Below, piece by piece: positions 51,500-61,689 of a stretch of 64,000 bases of DNA (the stretch's first letter is position 1; the number at the start of each line of letters is the position of its first letter). The stretch is from Gracilimonas sp034520725. GTDB taxonomy: Bacteria > Bacteroidota > Rhodothermia > Balneolales > Balneolaceae. Location of the stretch: the NCBI GenBank assembly GCA_034520725.1, contig JAXHNH010000011.1:744001-808000 (forward strand). Reading direction: 5' to 3'. The notes under the pieces are model-generated. The model was not told the origin of the DNA. It searched no databases and saw only the letters and a program-made list of their open reading frames with translations. The position numbers and the translations under genes were made by a program.

Positions 51500-53987
51500 A
51501 TGGAGTACCATATTCAAACTACCGCTTTTCTTTTTTGATACTGATCATTGGTTTTGCGGGAATTGCCTTTTACTGGACCTTCTGACAAACCGCTGCCCGA
51601 TTATGAGGAAACCATTACCCTGAATGGACCCGAACGAGTTCAGCAAATATCCATCGGGAATGATTTTGGGGCGCCCCACATCGACGCCGGCAACGAGCAG
51701 GATCTACATTATGCTTCTTTGGGTGCGTTCATGCACAGGATCGTCTCTGGCAGATGACTCTTACTCAGATCATGGCGGAAGGTCGGTTTGCAGAATTTTT
51801 CGGAGATGATGAGGAACTGATACAGCTTGATACCTATCAGCGTACTCTTGGGTTCTGGAAAATTGCTCAGCAGTTGGTTGATACACTCGGGCAGGATGAA
51901 AGACAAGTACTCAATGCCTATTCAAATGGAGTAAATGCCTTCATCGACAATAATTCGAACCGGCTCCCGGTGGAATTTTCACTGGCTGAAATTGAACCCC
52001 TTGAATGGACACCCGTTCGCTCCCTTGCCGTTAGTCGACTTATGGGCTGGGAATTGAATATGGGATGGTGGAGTGAAGTCACTTATCAATACCTTAAAGA
52101 AAACCTACCCGCGCAGCAATTCGATCAGCTTCAGCTGCGTTTTCCGGATCAAGCTCCTACCTCCCTTGATGATGCAGAATCAATGGGCTACTCCTCCGCC
52201 CTTATGCCTTTACTGAAACAGGAAATGCACAAGCGGAAGCTAATGGAAATGGAGGGAACGCATGTAGGCAGTAATGCCTGGGTAGTAGATGGTTCGTTGA
52301 CTGAATCCGGTTTCCCTTTGCTTGCCGGAGATCCGCACCTTGGTTTGGATATGCCTGGAAAGTGGTATGAGGTCCACATGAACCTGAATGGTCGTAATGT
52401 TTCCGGTGCAACAATCGCAGGTATCCCTGCAGTCATCATCGGGCAGAATGATCACATGGCCTGGAGTTTCACCAGCATTATGAGTGATGACACCGATTTC
52501 TTCCTTGAACAACAGGACCCTGAAGACCGGGGCCGCTATGTAGTTGACTCCCTTTCAAACGGAGAGGTCGCATACGAATCCTTTGAACGTGTTCGGGAGA
52601 TCATTAAAGTGAAAGATGGAGACGACCGTTCTATAGAGATCCGATATACCCAACACGGACCGATCATTTCAGATATATATCCGGTGCCGCAGCTCACTGA
52701 AGGTAAAATCATCTCTATGCGGTGGACAGGTTATGAGCTTACCAATGAAATGAAAAACGCTGTATAACATCAACCGGGCCGAAAACTTTCAGGAGTTCAA
52801 TAGATGCCCTTCCGACTTTTGGCTGTTCCGGTGATTTTAAATTTCATGTACGGTGATACTGAAGGAAACATAGCGATGTATTCGGTGGCTAAACTTCCGA
52901 TCCGCACGGGTGACCCTATTACACTGCGTCGCGGTTGGGATCCTGATCAAAACTGGCAGGGATTCATCCCATTCGATCAGCTGCCACAGGTTATCAATCC
53001 TGAAGATGGGTGGATCGCTAACGCAAACAACAAGCTTACCACGGACAATTATCCATTTTACATAGCCACCTTTTGGGAGCCGCCAAGCCGGATAGAGCGC
53101 ATTGAAGCAGACACTTCCGAATAATGAAGAGTTTCACATATAAGGAGTTTGAATCACTACAGAATGATTCGTACTCAAACTTTGCAGCCAAACTGACTCC
53201 TATCATACTTGAGATCCTTCGCAATCAAGAGGCTTACAACTTCGATCTTCCCATCTCCTACCTGGAGAACTTGGAATGACACTCAGAGCAACGGTTTGAG
53301 TTCCACAGCTGCATCATATTTTTGATGTGTTTTTGCCTCAATTTCACCAAAAATTCCCTGCAGGAATGATTTTGGCAACGGGGCTGATGAAGAGTTTCAT
53401 TCAGCCACGAAACGATCCCGGTTCGAACCATGACCTCACTTATCGAAACGGAAAGCCTCTCTATTTGATAATGTCACCACGGATGAAGATCTGAAACCAG
53501 GGGAGACATCGTAGTAAAAAGCATGCAGGATGCCGTTCTTTTCTTGAGTGATTCCCTTGGCAGTGAACCTTACGAGTGGCGTTGGGAGCAACTTCATACC
53601 ATCACTTTTGAACCACCTCTATTTGCTCAGGCTGCTGATGAACCTGACGCTCCTACTGCTTTGAAATTGATCGTGAATAATGTATTGAGCAAGGGCCCTT
53701 ACGAAGTAGAAAGTCATGGTATGAGCGTGAATAATGGTCAGTATCACTGGGATCAGCCATTTGAAATGGTTTTGGGACCTTCTATCAGACGAATATCTGA
53801 CCTATCCGATATGAGCAAAAGCAAGAGTGTATTGCCAACCGGCCAGTCCGGTAATCCACTTTCCAAACATTTCGGCGATCAAACCGAAATGTGGCTGAAT
53901 GGTGAATACCGATGGCTATATCAGGATTCTACTGCGTTGTTCGAGGGATCTGAATTAAACACCATGCGGTTGGTTCCTGGGGAGTAA
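51500..53987 (+). CDS. Penicillin acylase family protein (heavily frameshifted)
   Basis: An N-terminal-nucleophile hydrolase of about 830 codons. A hydrophobic N-terminus near 51520-51590 is broken at a T run. Then come TLNGPERVQQ, GAPHIDAGNEQDL, and the long intact part 51754-52767. The autoproteolytic site and nucleophile serine are in THVGSNAWVVDGS; LLAGDPHLGLDMPGKWYEVH, GIPAVIIGQNDHMAWSFT and ISMRWTGYE follow. The remainder is in 52804-53124 (YGDTEGNIAMYSVAKLP, GWIANANNK) and 53523-53987 (YEWRWEQLHTITFEPP, LPTGQSGNPLSKHFGDQTEMW). At least five breaks. It cleaves amides; the natural substrate is unknown. Confidence 0.85.
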
Positions 53988-54096
53988 AGGGTGAGAATAT
54001 CGAACCGGCCTCGCCGGCAAAGGCAGGCATTCAATAATGAACATTGAATATAGGATTTTGTGAAGTACCGAAACTTATTCCTGCAACCACTCTCCC

Positions 54097-54260
54097 CACT
54101 TGTCATTTCGACCGGAATGAGGGAGCTCCAAAAGGACGAACGAGTGGAGCGGAGGAGTCTACGGAATGGAATTCAGCCACCCTTGCCCTTTCATACCCTA
54201 AGATTTCTCCGTTGCATTCTCTAGCATGCGCTCGTTCATTTCGCTAGAGATGAACTGTGC
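54097..54260. repeat. Dispersed repeat copy C with inverted second half
   Basis: CACTTGTCATTTCGACC, then GGAATGAGGGAGCTCC and GAGTGGAGCGGAGGAG; after a spacer, AGATTTCTCCGTTGC and CGCTCGTTCATTTCGC form an inverted counterpart. It ends 7 bp from an IS110 remnant. Confidence 0.7.
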
Positions 54261-54266
54261 TTAAAG

Positions 54267-54900
54267 TCAAGTAGCTATCGCTCTTTCTTCCTCAAATTGT
54301 TGCCCTTTTTTGCCTATCGCAAATGCTTGACGAAGTAGTTTATGAGCAATGGCTACTTTAATCACTCGTTCCGGTTTGCCTTTACATTTCATCCTTTCAT
54401 ACAACTGGGCACACCCCGGATTACACGTTTTAGCTGTCCACGAACACATATACAACAACTTACGCAGCTGTGAACATCCCAGTTTACATATCGCTCCCCG
54501 CCCGTTTACACTGCTTCCTGATTGATAGACCCTGGGGCAGATTCCCACGTAGCTGGCCAGCTTGCGCGGGTCATCAAACTTGGTAAACCCATCGGTCAAA
54601 CAAATCAGCAACAGGGCGGTTTTAGGACCTATCCCCGGAATGGTTTGCAAGTCCTGATAGCACTGCCGGTAGTGTCGGGTGACTAAGACCTGCAGACGCT
54701 GCTCAATCTGCTTGAGTCCTTGTTCTATCGCCTTAATTTGCTCTTCTATGACTCTCATAACCACCTCGTCTTCCTCGGGCATGTGAGAAAAAGCCTCCTG
54801 CTGTCCCCGTACTATTGCTTTCTGGCGCAGTAATCCATCGCGCAAACTCATCAGGCTCAATGACAAACGACTGGTTACCTGCCCTTCCACCGCCTTTGTT
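54267..54900 (-). pseudogene. IS110-family transposase, C-terminal fragment
   Basis: About 207 residues. IPGIGPKTALLLICL near the middle and SGSSVNGRGAICKLGCSQLR are the transposase_20 (IS116/IS110) domain; the C-terminus has YERMKCKGKPERVIKVAIAHKLL. The N-terminal DEDD/RuvC-like half is missing: homology begins at QVTSRLSLSLMSLRDGLL near 54890, just before unrelated sequence. The element is truncated and inactive. Confidence 0.85.
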
Positions 54901-55040
54901 TAGTGAAATATCAACCATCTCACTTTCTTTCCCAAGCATAGGATGACAAGCAGAGAGGAAAACGCACAACAAAACATTTACAAAACCGTATCTGCCTGCC
55001 TGTTATATTGGGGTTCATTTCTATCACTAAATTCACTCCA

Positions 55041-57880
55041 ATGAAATCACGCGTTTCCTCTATTTTATCAGCTTTACTCGTTGTGGCCTTTTTGGTCTCC
55101 TCCTGCTCTCAACAACAGACCGAGTTTTCGGTCGACTACGAGAAATTCACGCTCGATAACGGACTCGAAGTCATTTTCCATAAAGATGATTCCGATCCCG
55201 TTACAGCCGTGGCTCTCACCTTTCATGTGGGATCGGCCCGGGAGATCGAGGGCCGTACCGGTTTTGCTCATCTTTTTGAACATCTGTTATTCCTTGAATC
55301 AGAAAATTTGGGTAAAGGCGGGCTTGATGAAATGAGTTCACGCATTGGTGGTTCAGGTGCCAACGGTTCAACCAGCCGTGACCGAACCAATTATTTCCAA
55401 ACCGTTCCAAAGGATGCTCTTGAAGAAAATGATATGGGCTGAAGCCGACAAACTGGGATACTTCATAAACACGGTAACTGAAGATGTGTTAGCCAAAGAG
55501 AAACAAGTCGTAAAGAATGAAAAGCGTCAGGGTGTGGATAATCAACCTTACGGACATGCAAGCTATGTGATCGGTAAAAATTTGTATTCAGATGATCACC
55601 CCTACAGCTGGCAGGTTATCGGTTCACTTGAAGACCTGCAAAACGCTACTCTTCAGGATGTAAAGGATTTCTATAATCGCTGGTATGTACCAAATAATGC
55701 TACGCTGGTCATTGCCGGTGATTTTGATTCTGATCAAGCTAAAGAATGGGTTCAAAAATATTTTGATGAGATCCCGCGCGGTGATGAAATAGAACCACTG
55801 GCCGATCGACCTGCTTCCCTGGATGAAACTGGAAAACTGTATTACGAAGATAACTTTGCCCGCTTGCCCGAGCTACGGATGGTGTGGCCGGGAGTGGATC
55901 TATATCATGAAGATGCCTATGCCCTTGACATCCTGACTCAACTTCTTTCTGATGGGAAAAAAGCTCCACTTTATCAGGTATTGGTAGAGGAAGAAGAACT
56001 CACCTCAAATGTATTTATGCGGAATGGCAATTCTGAAATAGCCGGTGAAATATCGCTGATAACCCGTGCTTATCCGGGCACCGATCTTAATAAGGTTGAA
56101 TCGGCTGTTTTTGAGGCCTTCTCTCGATTTGAGGAAGAAGGTTTTACTGATGACGACTTGAATCGCATCAAAGCCGGCATTGAGACAAATTTTTATAACG
56201 GCCTCTCAAGCGTTCTTGGAAAAGCTTTTCAACTTGCACAGTATAATATCTTTGCAGGCGATCCGGGTTATATTAACGAAGACATTCAGAAAACACTCGC
56301 TGTGAACAAGGAGGATGTAATGCGGGTATACGAGCACTACATCAAGGGTAAGCCGTTTGTTGCCACAAGCTTTGTACCTCAGGGACAAACCGATCTTATT
56401 TTAGACAACTCTGTTCAGGCTGAAGTTGAAGAAGAGCAGATCGTAGCTGCAGGCAGAGGTGAGGAGTTTGAACTTCCTGAAGAAACCGAATACCAAAGGA
56501 CTCCCTCAAGCTTTGATCGCTCTGTAGAACCTCCTTACGGTGAAACTCCGGTTCCGGCTATTCCTGAAGTCTGGGAAACGGAACTGATCAACGGATTGAA
56601 GGTATATGGAATTGAAACAAATGAGCTGCCTCTCGTCGAATTTGAGATCACTTTAGACGGAGGGTTAATGCTTGAAGAGACTGAAAAAGTTGGGGTTTCC
56701 AACCTTATGGCAACCCTGATGACCAAAGGAACCGCTAACCAAACACCGGAAGAGCTGGAAGAAGCCATCGACCTGTTAGGTGCCAGTATCAATGTATATG
56801 CCGGCCAACAGTCATTGACGATCCGCGGTAATTCACTGGCCAGAAACTTTGAGGAAACCCTGGCACTGGTTGAGGAGATCATGCTGCAGCCACGCTGGGA
56901 TGAACGCGAATTCGAACTGGCTAAACAGAGTACACTAAGTCAGATCGCTCAGCAAAGTGCCAATCCAAACAGCATTGCTTCAAACACCTTCAACAAACTG
57001 CTTTACGGTGAAGACCATATTCTTTCATACAACTCCATTGGAACCACCAACACCGTGGAGAAGATCACCCTTAATGACCTGAAAGCTTACTACAATAACT
57101 ACTTTTCCCCATCAGTTGCGGATATGCATGTGGTAGGTGCCATAAGTGAAAATGACGTTGTTGCTTCTCTCTCAACTATTGAAGAAAATTGGGAAAACAA
57201 ACCGGTTGATATCCCGGAATTCGATCTTCCTGATGCTCCGGAATCATCTACAGTCTATTTCTATGATGTACCTGATGCCAAACAATCCGTATCTGCGTTT
57301 CGGTTACCTTGCCATGCCTGAAACCGATCCTGATTTCTACCGTGCAACCATTATGAATTATAAAATTGGTGGTGGTGGTTTTGCATCGCGACTGACACAA
57401 GAACTTCGCGAAGGTAAAGGCTACACCTATGGTATCAGATCCGGTTTTTCAGGTTCTGATATAGCCGGTCCATTTAGCATCTCAAGTGGTGTAAGGACTA
57501 ACGTAACCTATGAGTCTGCAGCTCTTGTAAAAGAGATCCTGGAAGAATACCCTGAGACCTTTTCTGATGAAGACCTAGAAAACACCAAGAGCTACCTCAT
57601 TAAAAGCTCTGCACGTCAATTTGAGACATCCGGTTCAAAGCTAAACATGTTATCAAATATCAGCTCTTACGGCTGGTCGCCTGATTACGTAAAGGAACGA
57701 CAGGAAACGGTTCAAGCCATTACTAAAGAAGAAATTCAGGAACTTGCCAGAACCTATGCAAATCCGAACAAAATGATCTGGCTGGTAGTTGGAGATGCCA
57801 AAACTCAGATGGATCGTCTTGAGCAGCTTGGATTTGGAGAACCTATTCTTGTCAATGAAAACTTTGAGGAAGGAAACTGA
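55041..57880 (+). CDS. M16 family zinc metalloprotease, lipoprotein (two frameshifts)
   Basis: About 945 residues in three pieces (55008-55442, 55345-57321, 57146-57880). The ATG at 55041 gives MKSRVSSIL with a lipobox (FLVSSC). The first M16 domain has the inverted zinc motif HLFEHLLF at about residues 76-83; a second, inactive-type M16 domain follows from about 510 (ELINGLKVYGIE, GVSNLMATLMTKGT) to the end (GGFASRLTQELREGKGYTYGI). Breaks are near 55430 and 57290. It is a periplasmic or outer-surface peptidase of the insulinase/pitrilysin family; substrates are unknown. Confidence 0.9.
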
Positions 57881-57925
57881 AAGATTATTAGACATCGGAT
57901 ATGAGATATAATCAAACGTCTTTTC

Positions 57926-58720
57926 CTAATATCCGATATAAGATTCTCCGGCCTGTAATTCCCTGATGCCCTTTCGGGTTGCAAATTGAACCGGAATAGA
58001 AATAAATCCGCCTCCCCGTTTTGCTTTTTTAACCACAAAATGAAGATGAGGTCCGGTGGCAAAGCCGGTAGCTCCTGAATATCCTATGAGCTGACCCATT
58101 CGTACATTTTGTCCCAATTGCACATTTACTCCTCGGTGTTTCAGGTGCGAGTAATCAGCGAAAGTGCCGTCATCATGCATTACAGTTATGAAATTTGCGT
58201 ATTCCATAAACTCTGCGGTTGGTCCACCTTTTGAATTACCTCCCTCCATCATAACCACTTTACCGTGGCGGGCAGCATATATTGGTGTGCCTTCGGGCAT
58301 CGCGAAATCGAGGGCATGCGGCAATTCGCCCTGATGAGAAAATGCCCCGTTAAAACCTTGGGTAAGCAAATACTCCTCACCGATCGGAAATGGTAACCGA
58401 TAAGCAAAAGAATCATTATGCCTGACATTAATATTTCCCATATAATACCGGTATTGGGAGCTGTAATCCCACCCGGCTGCAAGATTTGAGTATTCAAAAT
58501 CCATTAGTTTTTGATCCGCATTGGGTTTAAGCACCTGCACAAGGGGTAGACCTTTGCTTGGATTCAGGTTTTCATACTCCACCATATACTCCAGGGTAAC
58601 CGGATACTGATTTGAATTCTTAGCGTAGATCTCGATCCCGGTCTCAGTTTCAATTCGGTAAACATTGACCGAACTGTTATCTTGAGTCAAACCGGCAGTC
58701 ATTAAGATCAAAAGGAACAA
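57926..58720 (-). CDS. M23 family metallopeptidase
   Basis: A 264-residue exported peptidase. The N-terminus is hydrophobic (LLILMTAGLTQ). The peptidase domain has HALDFAMPEGTPIYAARHG (zinc His and Asp) and TGPHLHFVV (HxH) near residue 230. These enzymes cut peptidoglycan cross-bridges or related peptides. The apparent start is TTG at 58720; an ATG eleven bases upstream is one frame off (MKSF), so an indel probably hides the true start. It converges on the M16 gene with a 45-bp gap. Confidence 0.9.
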   Translation of the reverse strand: MFLLILMTAGLTQDNSSVNVYRIETETGIEIYAKNSNQYPVTLEYMVEYENLNPSKGLPLVQVLKPNADQKLMDFEYSNLAAGWDYSSQYRYYMGNINVRHNDSFAYRLPFPIGEEYLLTQGFNGAFSHQGELPHALDFAMPEGTPIYAARHGKVVMMEGGNSKGGPTAEFMEYANFITVMHDDGTFADYSHLKHRGVNVQLGQNVRMGQLIGYSGATGFATGPHLHFVVKKAKRGGGFISIPVQFATRKGIRELQAGESYIGY

Positions 58721-58790
58721 AATGATTTCATACGAATTTCTTTTTGTAAAGGGCTCTTGAACAATATCGATAAAAAAGATATCATCTTAA

Positions 58791-59390
58791 ATGGAATTAA
58801 CGCTAATTCAAATTCTTCTGCTATTAGGGGCCGCCGTCGATCAGGATTCGGATGATTCTGAGATCTATCTCAGAATTAAGAATGGAGACCAAAAAGCTTT
58901 TAAAACCTTCTTTGAGAATCATCATGATGAGTTGTTTCGCTATCTCAAGCAAAAAGGACTGGCTAAAGAAGCCGCCGAAGATCTGATACAGAAAGCCTTT
59001 ATTTATATCTGGGAAAACCGGGACGGTATTGACGAAACAAGATCTCTGCGAGCCTATCTGTTTCGTATCGCCTATACAAGAATGCTAAACCTGTTCCGCG
59101 ATCATTCCAAGTTCGACAAAAATCAGGAAGTTCCTGATCTGGCTGAGGCTAACAATTCGGCCGATGAGCCTCTCAATCGCAAAGAATTAAACCGGACCAT
59201 CGAAAAAGCCATCTCATCAATGCCAGAGAAAAGACAGGAAGTTTTCAGGTTATGTTTTCTTCAAGAGTTCACCTATAAAGAAGCCGCCGAAACTCTGGAG
59301 GTGTCCGTCAAGACCATTGAAAACCATATGGGACTGGCTTTAAAAGACCTTCGCTCCTCTCTTTCTCAGGTAGCCAAAGATTATTTATAA
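58791..59390 (+). CDS. ECF RNA polymerase sigma factor (FecI-like locus)
   Basis: A 199-residue sigma factor. Region 2 is seen as AFKTFFENHHDELFRYL and KAFIYIWENRDGID, region 4 as SSMPEKRQEVFRLCFLQEFTYKEAAETLEVSVKTIENH, typical of Bacteroidota ECF factors. The first 20 residues are hydrophobic (LTLIQILLLLGAAV), an unusual extension before the acidic linker. FecR and an STN-TonB receptor lie downstream, so it should be activated by the receptor/FecR relay. A shared element before the next two lipoprotein genes is its likely promoter. Confidence 0.9.
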   Translation: MELTLIQILLLLGAAVDQDSDDSEIYLRIKNGDQKAFKTFFENHHDELFRYLKQKGLAKEAAEDLIQKAFIYIWENRDGIDETRSLRAYLFRIAYTRMLNLFRDHSKFDKNQEVPDLAEANNSADEPLNRKELNRTIEKAISSMPEKRQEVFRLCFLQEFTYKEAAETLEVSVKTIENHMGLALKDLRSSLSQVAKDYL

Positions 59391-59397
59391 TTTCTTT

Positions 59398-59427
59398 TAG
59401 GGGTACTCCTCCTTTTGTGTGTAATAA
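59398..59427 (+). promoter_or_regulatory. Shared promoter-like element 1 (TAGGGGT-N14-GTGTAATAA)
   Basis: TAGGGGT at 59398-59404 and GTGTAATAA at 59419-59427, 14 nt apart, 66 nt before the DUF4382 gene. The same pair and spacing recurs at 60323. Confidence 0.65.
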
Positions 59428-59493
59428 GGGTGAATACAAGACAGTTGGAAGCTGTTTACTTAACCAAATAATTACACCAAAAGGAACAATACA

Positions 59494-60216
59494 ATGTATT
59501 TATCAAGACTGTTTAAACCTCTAACTTTTTTATTCGCGGCCCTGCTTATAACAACCGGTTGCGATCTCGCAAATTCCGGGAATGACGGTCCTAAAGATGT
59601 ATCCGTTAAAATGCAGATCAACACAAATTCTACAGCTGCTAAATTTAAAGCTGTAAATCTCGATTCCCTGACTGAGATCAAATTTCTGGTTGAAGAACTG
59701 GAACTCGAAAGCGTATCTGATGACTCAGCCGATTTTGAAGTTGAAGATCTGATTGTAAACCTTCCTTTAGACGGAAGTGCCATTCAATTGACCTCACAAA
59801 ATATCCCTATTGGACTCTATGATGAGTTTGAGATGGAGATCGAAAATGATGACGATGGAAATGACGTTAATGACCCTGATTTTATTAATGAAGGCGATGA
59901 AAACGGCTATTCAATGGTGATCAAAGGCTCTTATAATGGTGCAGATTTCATGTTCAGAACCGATACTGATTTTGAGATCGAAATGGATCTGAATCCACCA
60001 TTGGAGATCAGTGAAACAAGTGGTTCTCCTTCTGTAGCTATTAATATTGACCCTTCCGGATGGTTCGTAGACTCAAATGGAAACGCACTTGATCCGAACG
60101 ACCCTGCCAGCAAAGAGATCATCGAGGATAACATCAAAAACTCTTTTGACGCAGAAGGCGATGATGATGATAATGATGACAACGATGACGATGACGACGA
60201 CGATAGTGACGACTAA
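59494..60216 (+). CDS. DUF4382 lipoprotein with aspartate-rich tail
   Basis: A 240-residue protein. A signal and lipobox (LITTGC) mark it as a lipoprotein. The central part (VSVKMQINTNS, EIKFLVEELELES, LPLDGSAIQLTSQNIPIGLYDEFEMEIE) is DUF4382-like, a family with beta-sandwich character and no proven role. The last ~20 residues are nearly all Asp with a few Asn (EGDDDDNDDND), which suggests calcium or other cation binding. It is preceded by the TAGGGGT element and followed by a terminator. Confidence 0.8.
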   Translation: MYLSRLFKPLTFLFAALLITTGCDLANSGNDGPKDVSVKMQINTNSTAAKFKAVNLDSLTEIKFLVEELELESVSDDSADFEVEDLIVNLPLDGSAIQLTSQNIPIGLYDEFEMEIENDDDGNDVNDPDFINEGDENGYSMVIKGSYNGADFMFRTDTDFEIEMDLNPPLEISETSGSPSVAINIDPSGWFVDSNGNALDPNDPASKEIIEDNIKNSFDAEGDDDDNDDNDDDDDDDSDD

Positions 60217-60253
60217 TTACCCTACGATTACTAAAACATAACACTACCCAATC

Positions 60254-60292
60254 AAACCCTGCCATCTGAACCATGGCAGGGTTTTTATTTTT
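60254..60292 (+). terminator. Rho-independent terminator after the DUF4382 gene
   Basis: CCCTGCCAT and ATGGCAGGG form a perfect 9-bp stem with a 7-nt loop, followed by TTTTTATTTTTT. Confidence 0.85.
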
Positions 60293-60322
60293 TATTAAAA
60301 GAAAAACTTTTATACCATTGAT

Positions 60323-60352
60323 TAGGGGTTCATGCTGTTTGATGTGTAATAA
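60323..60352 (+). promoter_or_regulatory. Shared promoter-like element 2 (TAGGGGT-N14-GTGTAATAA)
   Basis: TAGGGGT at 60323-60329 and GTGTAATAA at 60344-60352, 14 nt apart, 29 nt before the ATG at 60382. Confidence 0.65.
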
Positions 60353-60381
60353 CAGTGAACACCTACAACAAATATCGAATT

Positions 60382-61638
60382 ATGAAAACACTAATTAATA
60401 ATCTCACCAAAGCCACCGGGTTTTTTCTTGCCTCAGCTTTGATCTTCTCTGCCTGTAGCCTCGGAGATGTTTCAAGTGATATCAACAACAATGAATTGAC
60501 TCCGGAAGAACTGGAAGCGGCCAGCCAGATCATGGGTCAGGCTCTTTCTGATGATAATGATGGCATATTCTCAAGTTTGAACGACGCACTCGCAACGGTT
60601 TCAAGCGACGGATTTTCTTCTGGAAATAATGCCTTAAAAGACGATGATGACGACGACGATGAATACTCTGGTCGTGGCAATGAACGCAATTTCAGCTATG
60701 AATACGATCCTGCTACCGGAACCCACACCCTGAGTTTTGAACGAAGCGTGGTAAAACCGAATTTTGAAAAAAACATGTCGGCTTTGCTTACCTATGTATT
60801 CACCGATAATGATGATCAGTTTATTGCGATGCCACGAGTAAATCGCGAGCGTATCGAAAATATAGAGTTCACTGCAAACAGAACCGGTGATATGACCAGT
60901 AATTTCAGATCCTCTGATTTTAACCGATCCGATACCCTGGCCATCACGGGGATCAGCAGTGCTACCTCAGTACTTACTTTGAATGGCAAGCATAATGGCA
61001 ATGGGTCAATAACCGGCGTTCGTAAGAATGGCGATACCTTTGAGCGGTCATTCGTAAATGAGATCAACCTGCTGGATATTCAGATCAACAAAGATACAGT
61101 GGCCTATTACGGTTCACTGGAACAAGGCGTAACAGGTACATTGACTTACGAGATGAGCTTGTACAAGAACACCAACGGTGATGAATCAACCAAAACTGTA
61201 TCAGGAACTATTGAAATGGACGGTGACGGTACAGCTCTTTTACGATTCGAGAACTTCCCTAAACTATTCAAAGTTAATTTAAAAACTGGTTTCGTTACTG
61301 ATGATGAAGATGAAATGGAAGCGATCGTCAGTGAAGTGGATACCGTAGAAAGAACGGTCTTACTCAGCAATGATATTCTAGTGATTATCACCGGCCGAAC
61401 CGAAGTGGAAGGCGATGAAGGTATCGAAACCCTCGAAGAAGTTGCCGCAGCTCTTGCAGCCGGAACTACAGTTTACGCTGATGTTGAAGGTTATCTAAGT
61501 CCTCAGGATGACACACGATTCATAGCCGATGAGATCGAGTTCGAATATGAGGATGATGATGACGGTGAGGACAGTGACGATGACGACGATGATAACAACA
61601 GCGATGATGATGACGATGATAACGATGACGACAGTTAA
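60382..61638 (+). CDS. Lipoprotein with acidic linker and aspartate-rich tail
   Basis: About 418 residues from the ATG at 60382 (MKTLINNLTKATGFF); a GTG frame start at 60355 lies on the promoter and is rejected. A lipobox (LIFSAC) follows the signal. An acidic run (DDDDDDEYSG) sits near residue 90, a beta-rich middle follows (HTLSFERSVVKPNF; ISSATSVLTLNG), then a DUF5666-like stretch (VLLSNDILVIITGRTEVEG, GTTVYADVEGYLSPQDD), and the last ~30 residues are mostly Asp. It shares the promoter element and tail type with the DUF4382 gene upstream, so the two probably act together. The family is not firmly recognised. Confidence 0.7.
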   Translation: MKTLINNLTKATGFFLASALIFSACSLGDVSSDINNNELTPEELEAASQIMGQALSDDNDGIFSSLNDALATVSSDGFSSGNNALKDDDDDDDEYSGRGNERNFSYEYDPATGTHTLSFERSVVKPNFEKNMSALLTYVFTDNDDQFIAMPRVNRERIENIEFTANRTGDMTSNFRSSDFNRSDTLAITGISSATSVLTLNGKHNGNGSITGVRKNGDTFERSFVNEINLLDIQINKDTVAYYGSLEQGVTGTLTYEMSLYKNTNGDESTKTVSGTIEMDGDGTALLRFENFPKLFKVNLKTGFVTDDEDEMEAIVSEVDTVERTVLLSNDILVIITGRTEVEGDEGIETLEEVAAALAAGTTVYADVEGYLSPQDDTRFIADEIEFEYEDDDDGEDSDDDDDDNNSDDDDDDNDDDS

Positions 61639-61657
61639 TCAATAAGAACTCAACTAT

Positions 61658-61682
61658 ACCGGGTAAGTAACCCTTACCCGGT
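61658..61682 (+). promoter_or_regulatory. Hairpin immediately upstream of fecR
   Basis: ACCGGGTAAG and CTTACCCGGT form a perfect 10-bp stem with a 5-nt loop; the fecR ATG follows 7 nt later. It could be a terminator of the lipoprotein gene or a structure that hides the ribosome-binding site. Confidence 0.65.
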
Positions 61683-61689
61683 TATTTCT

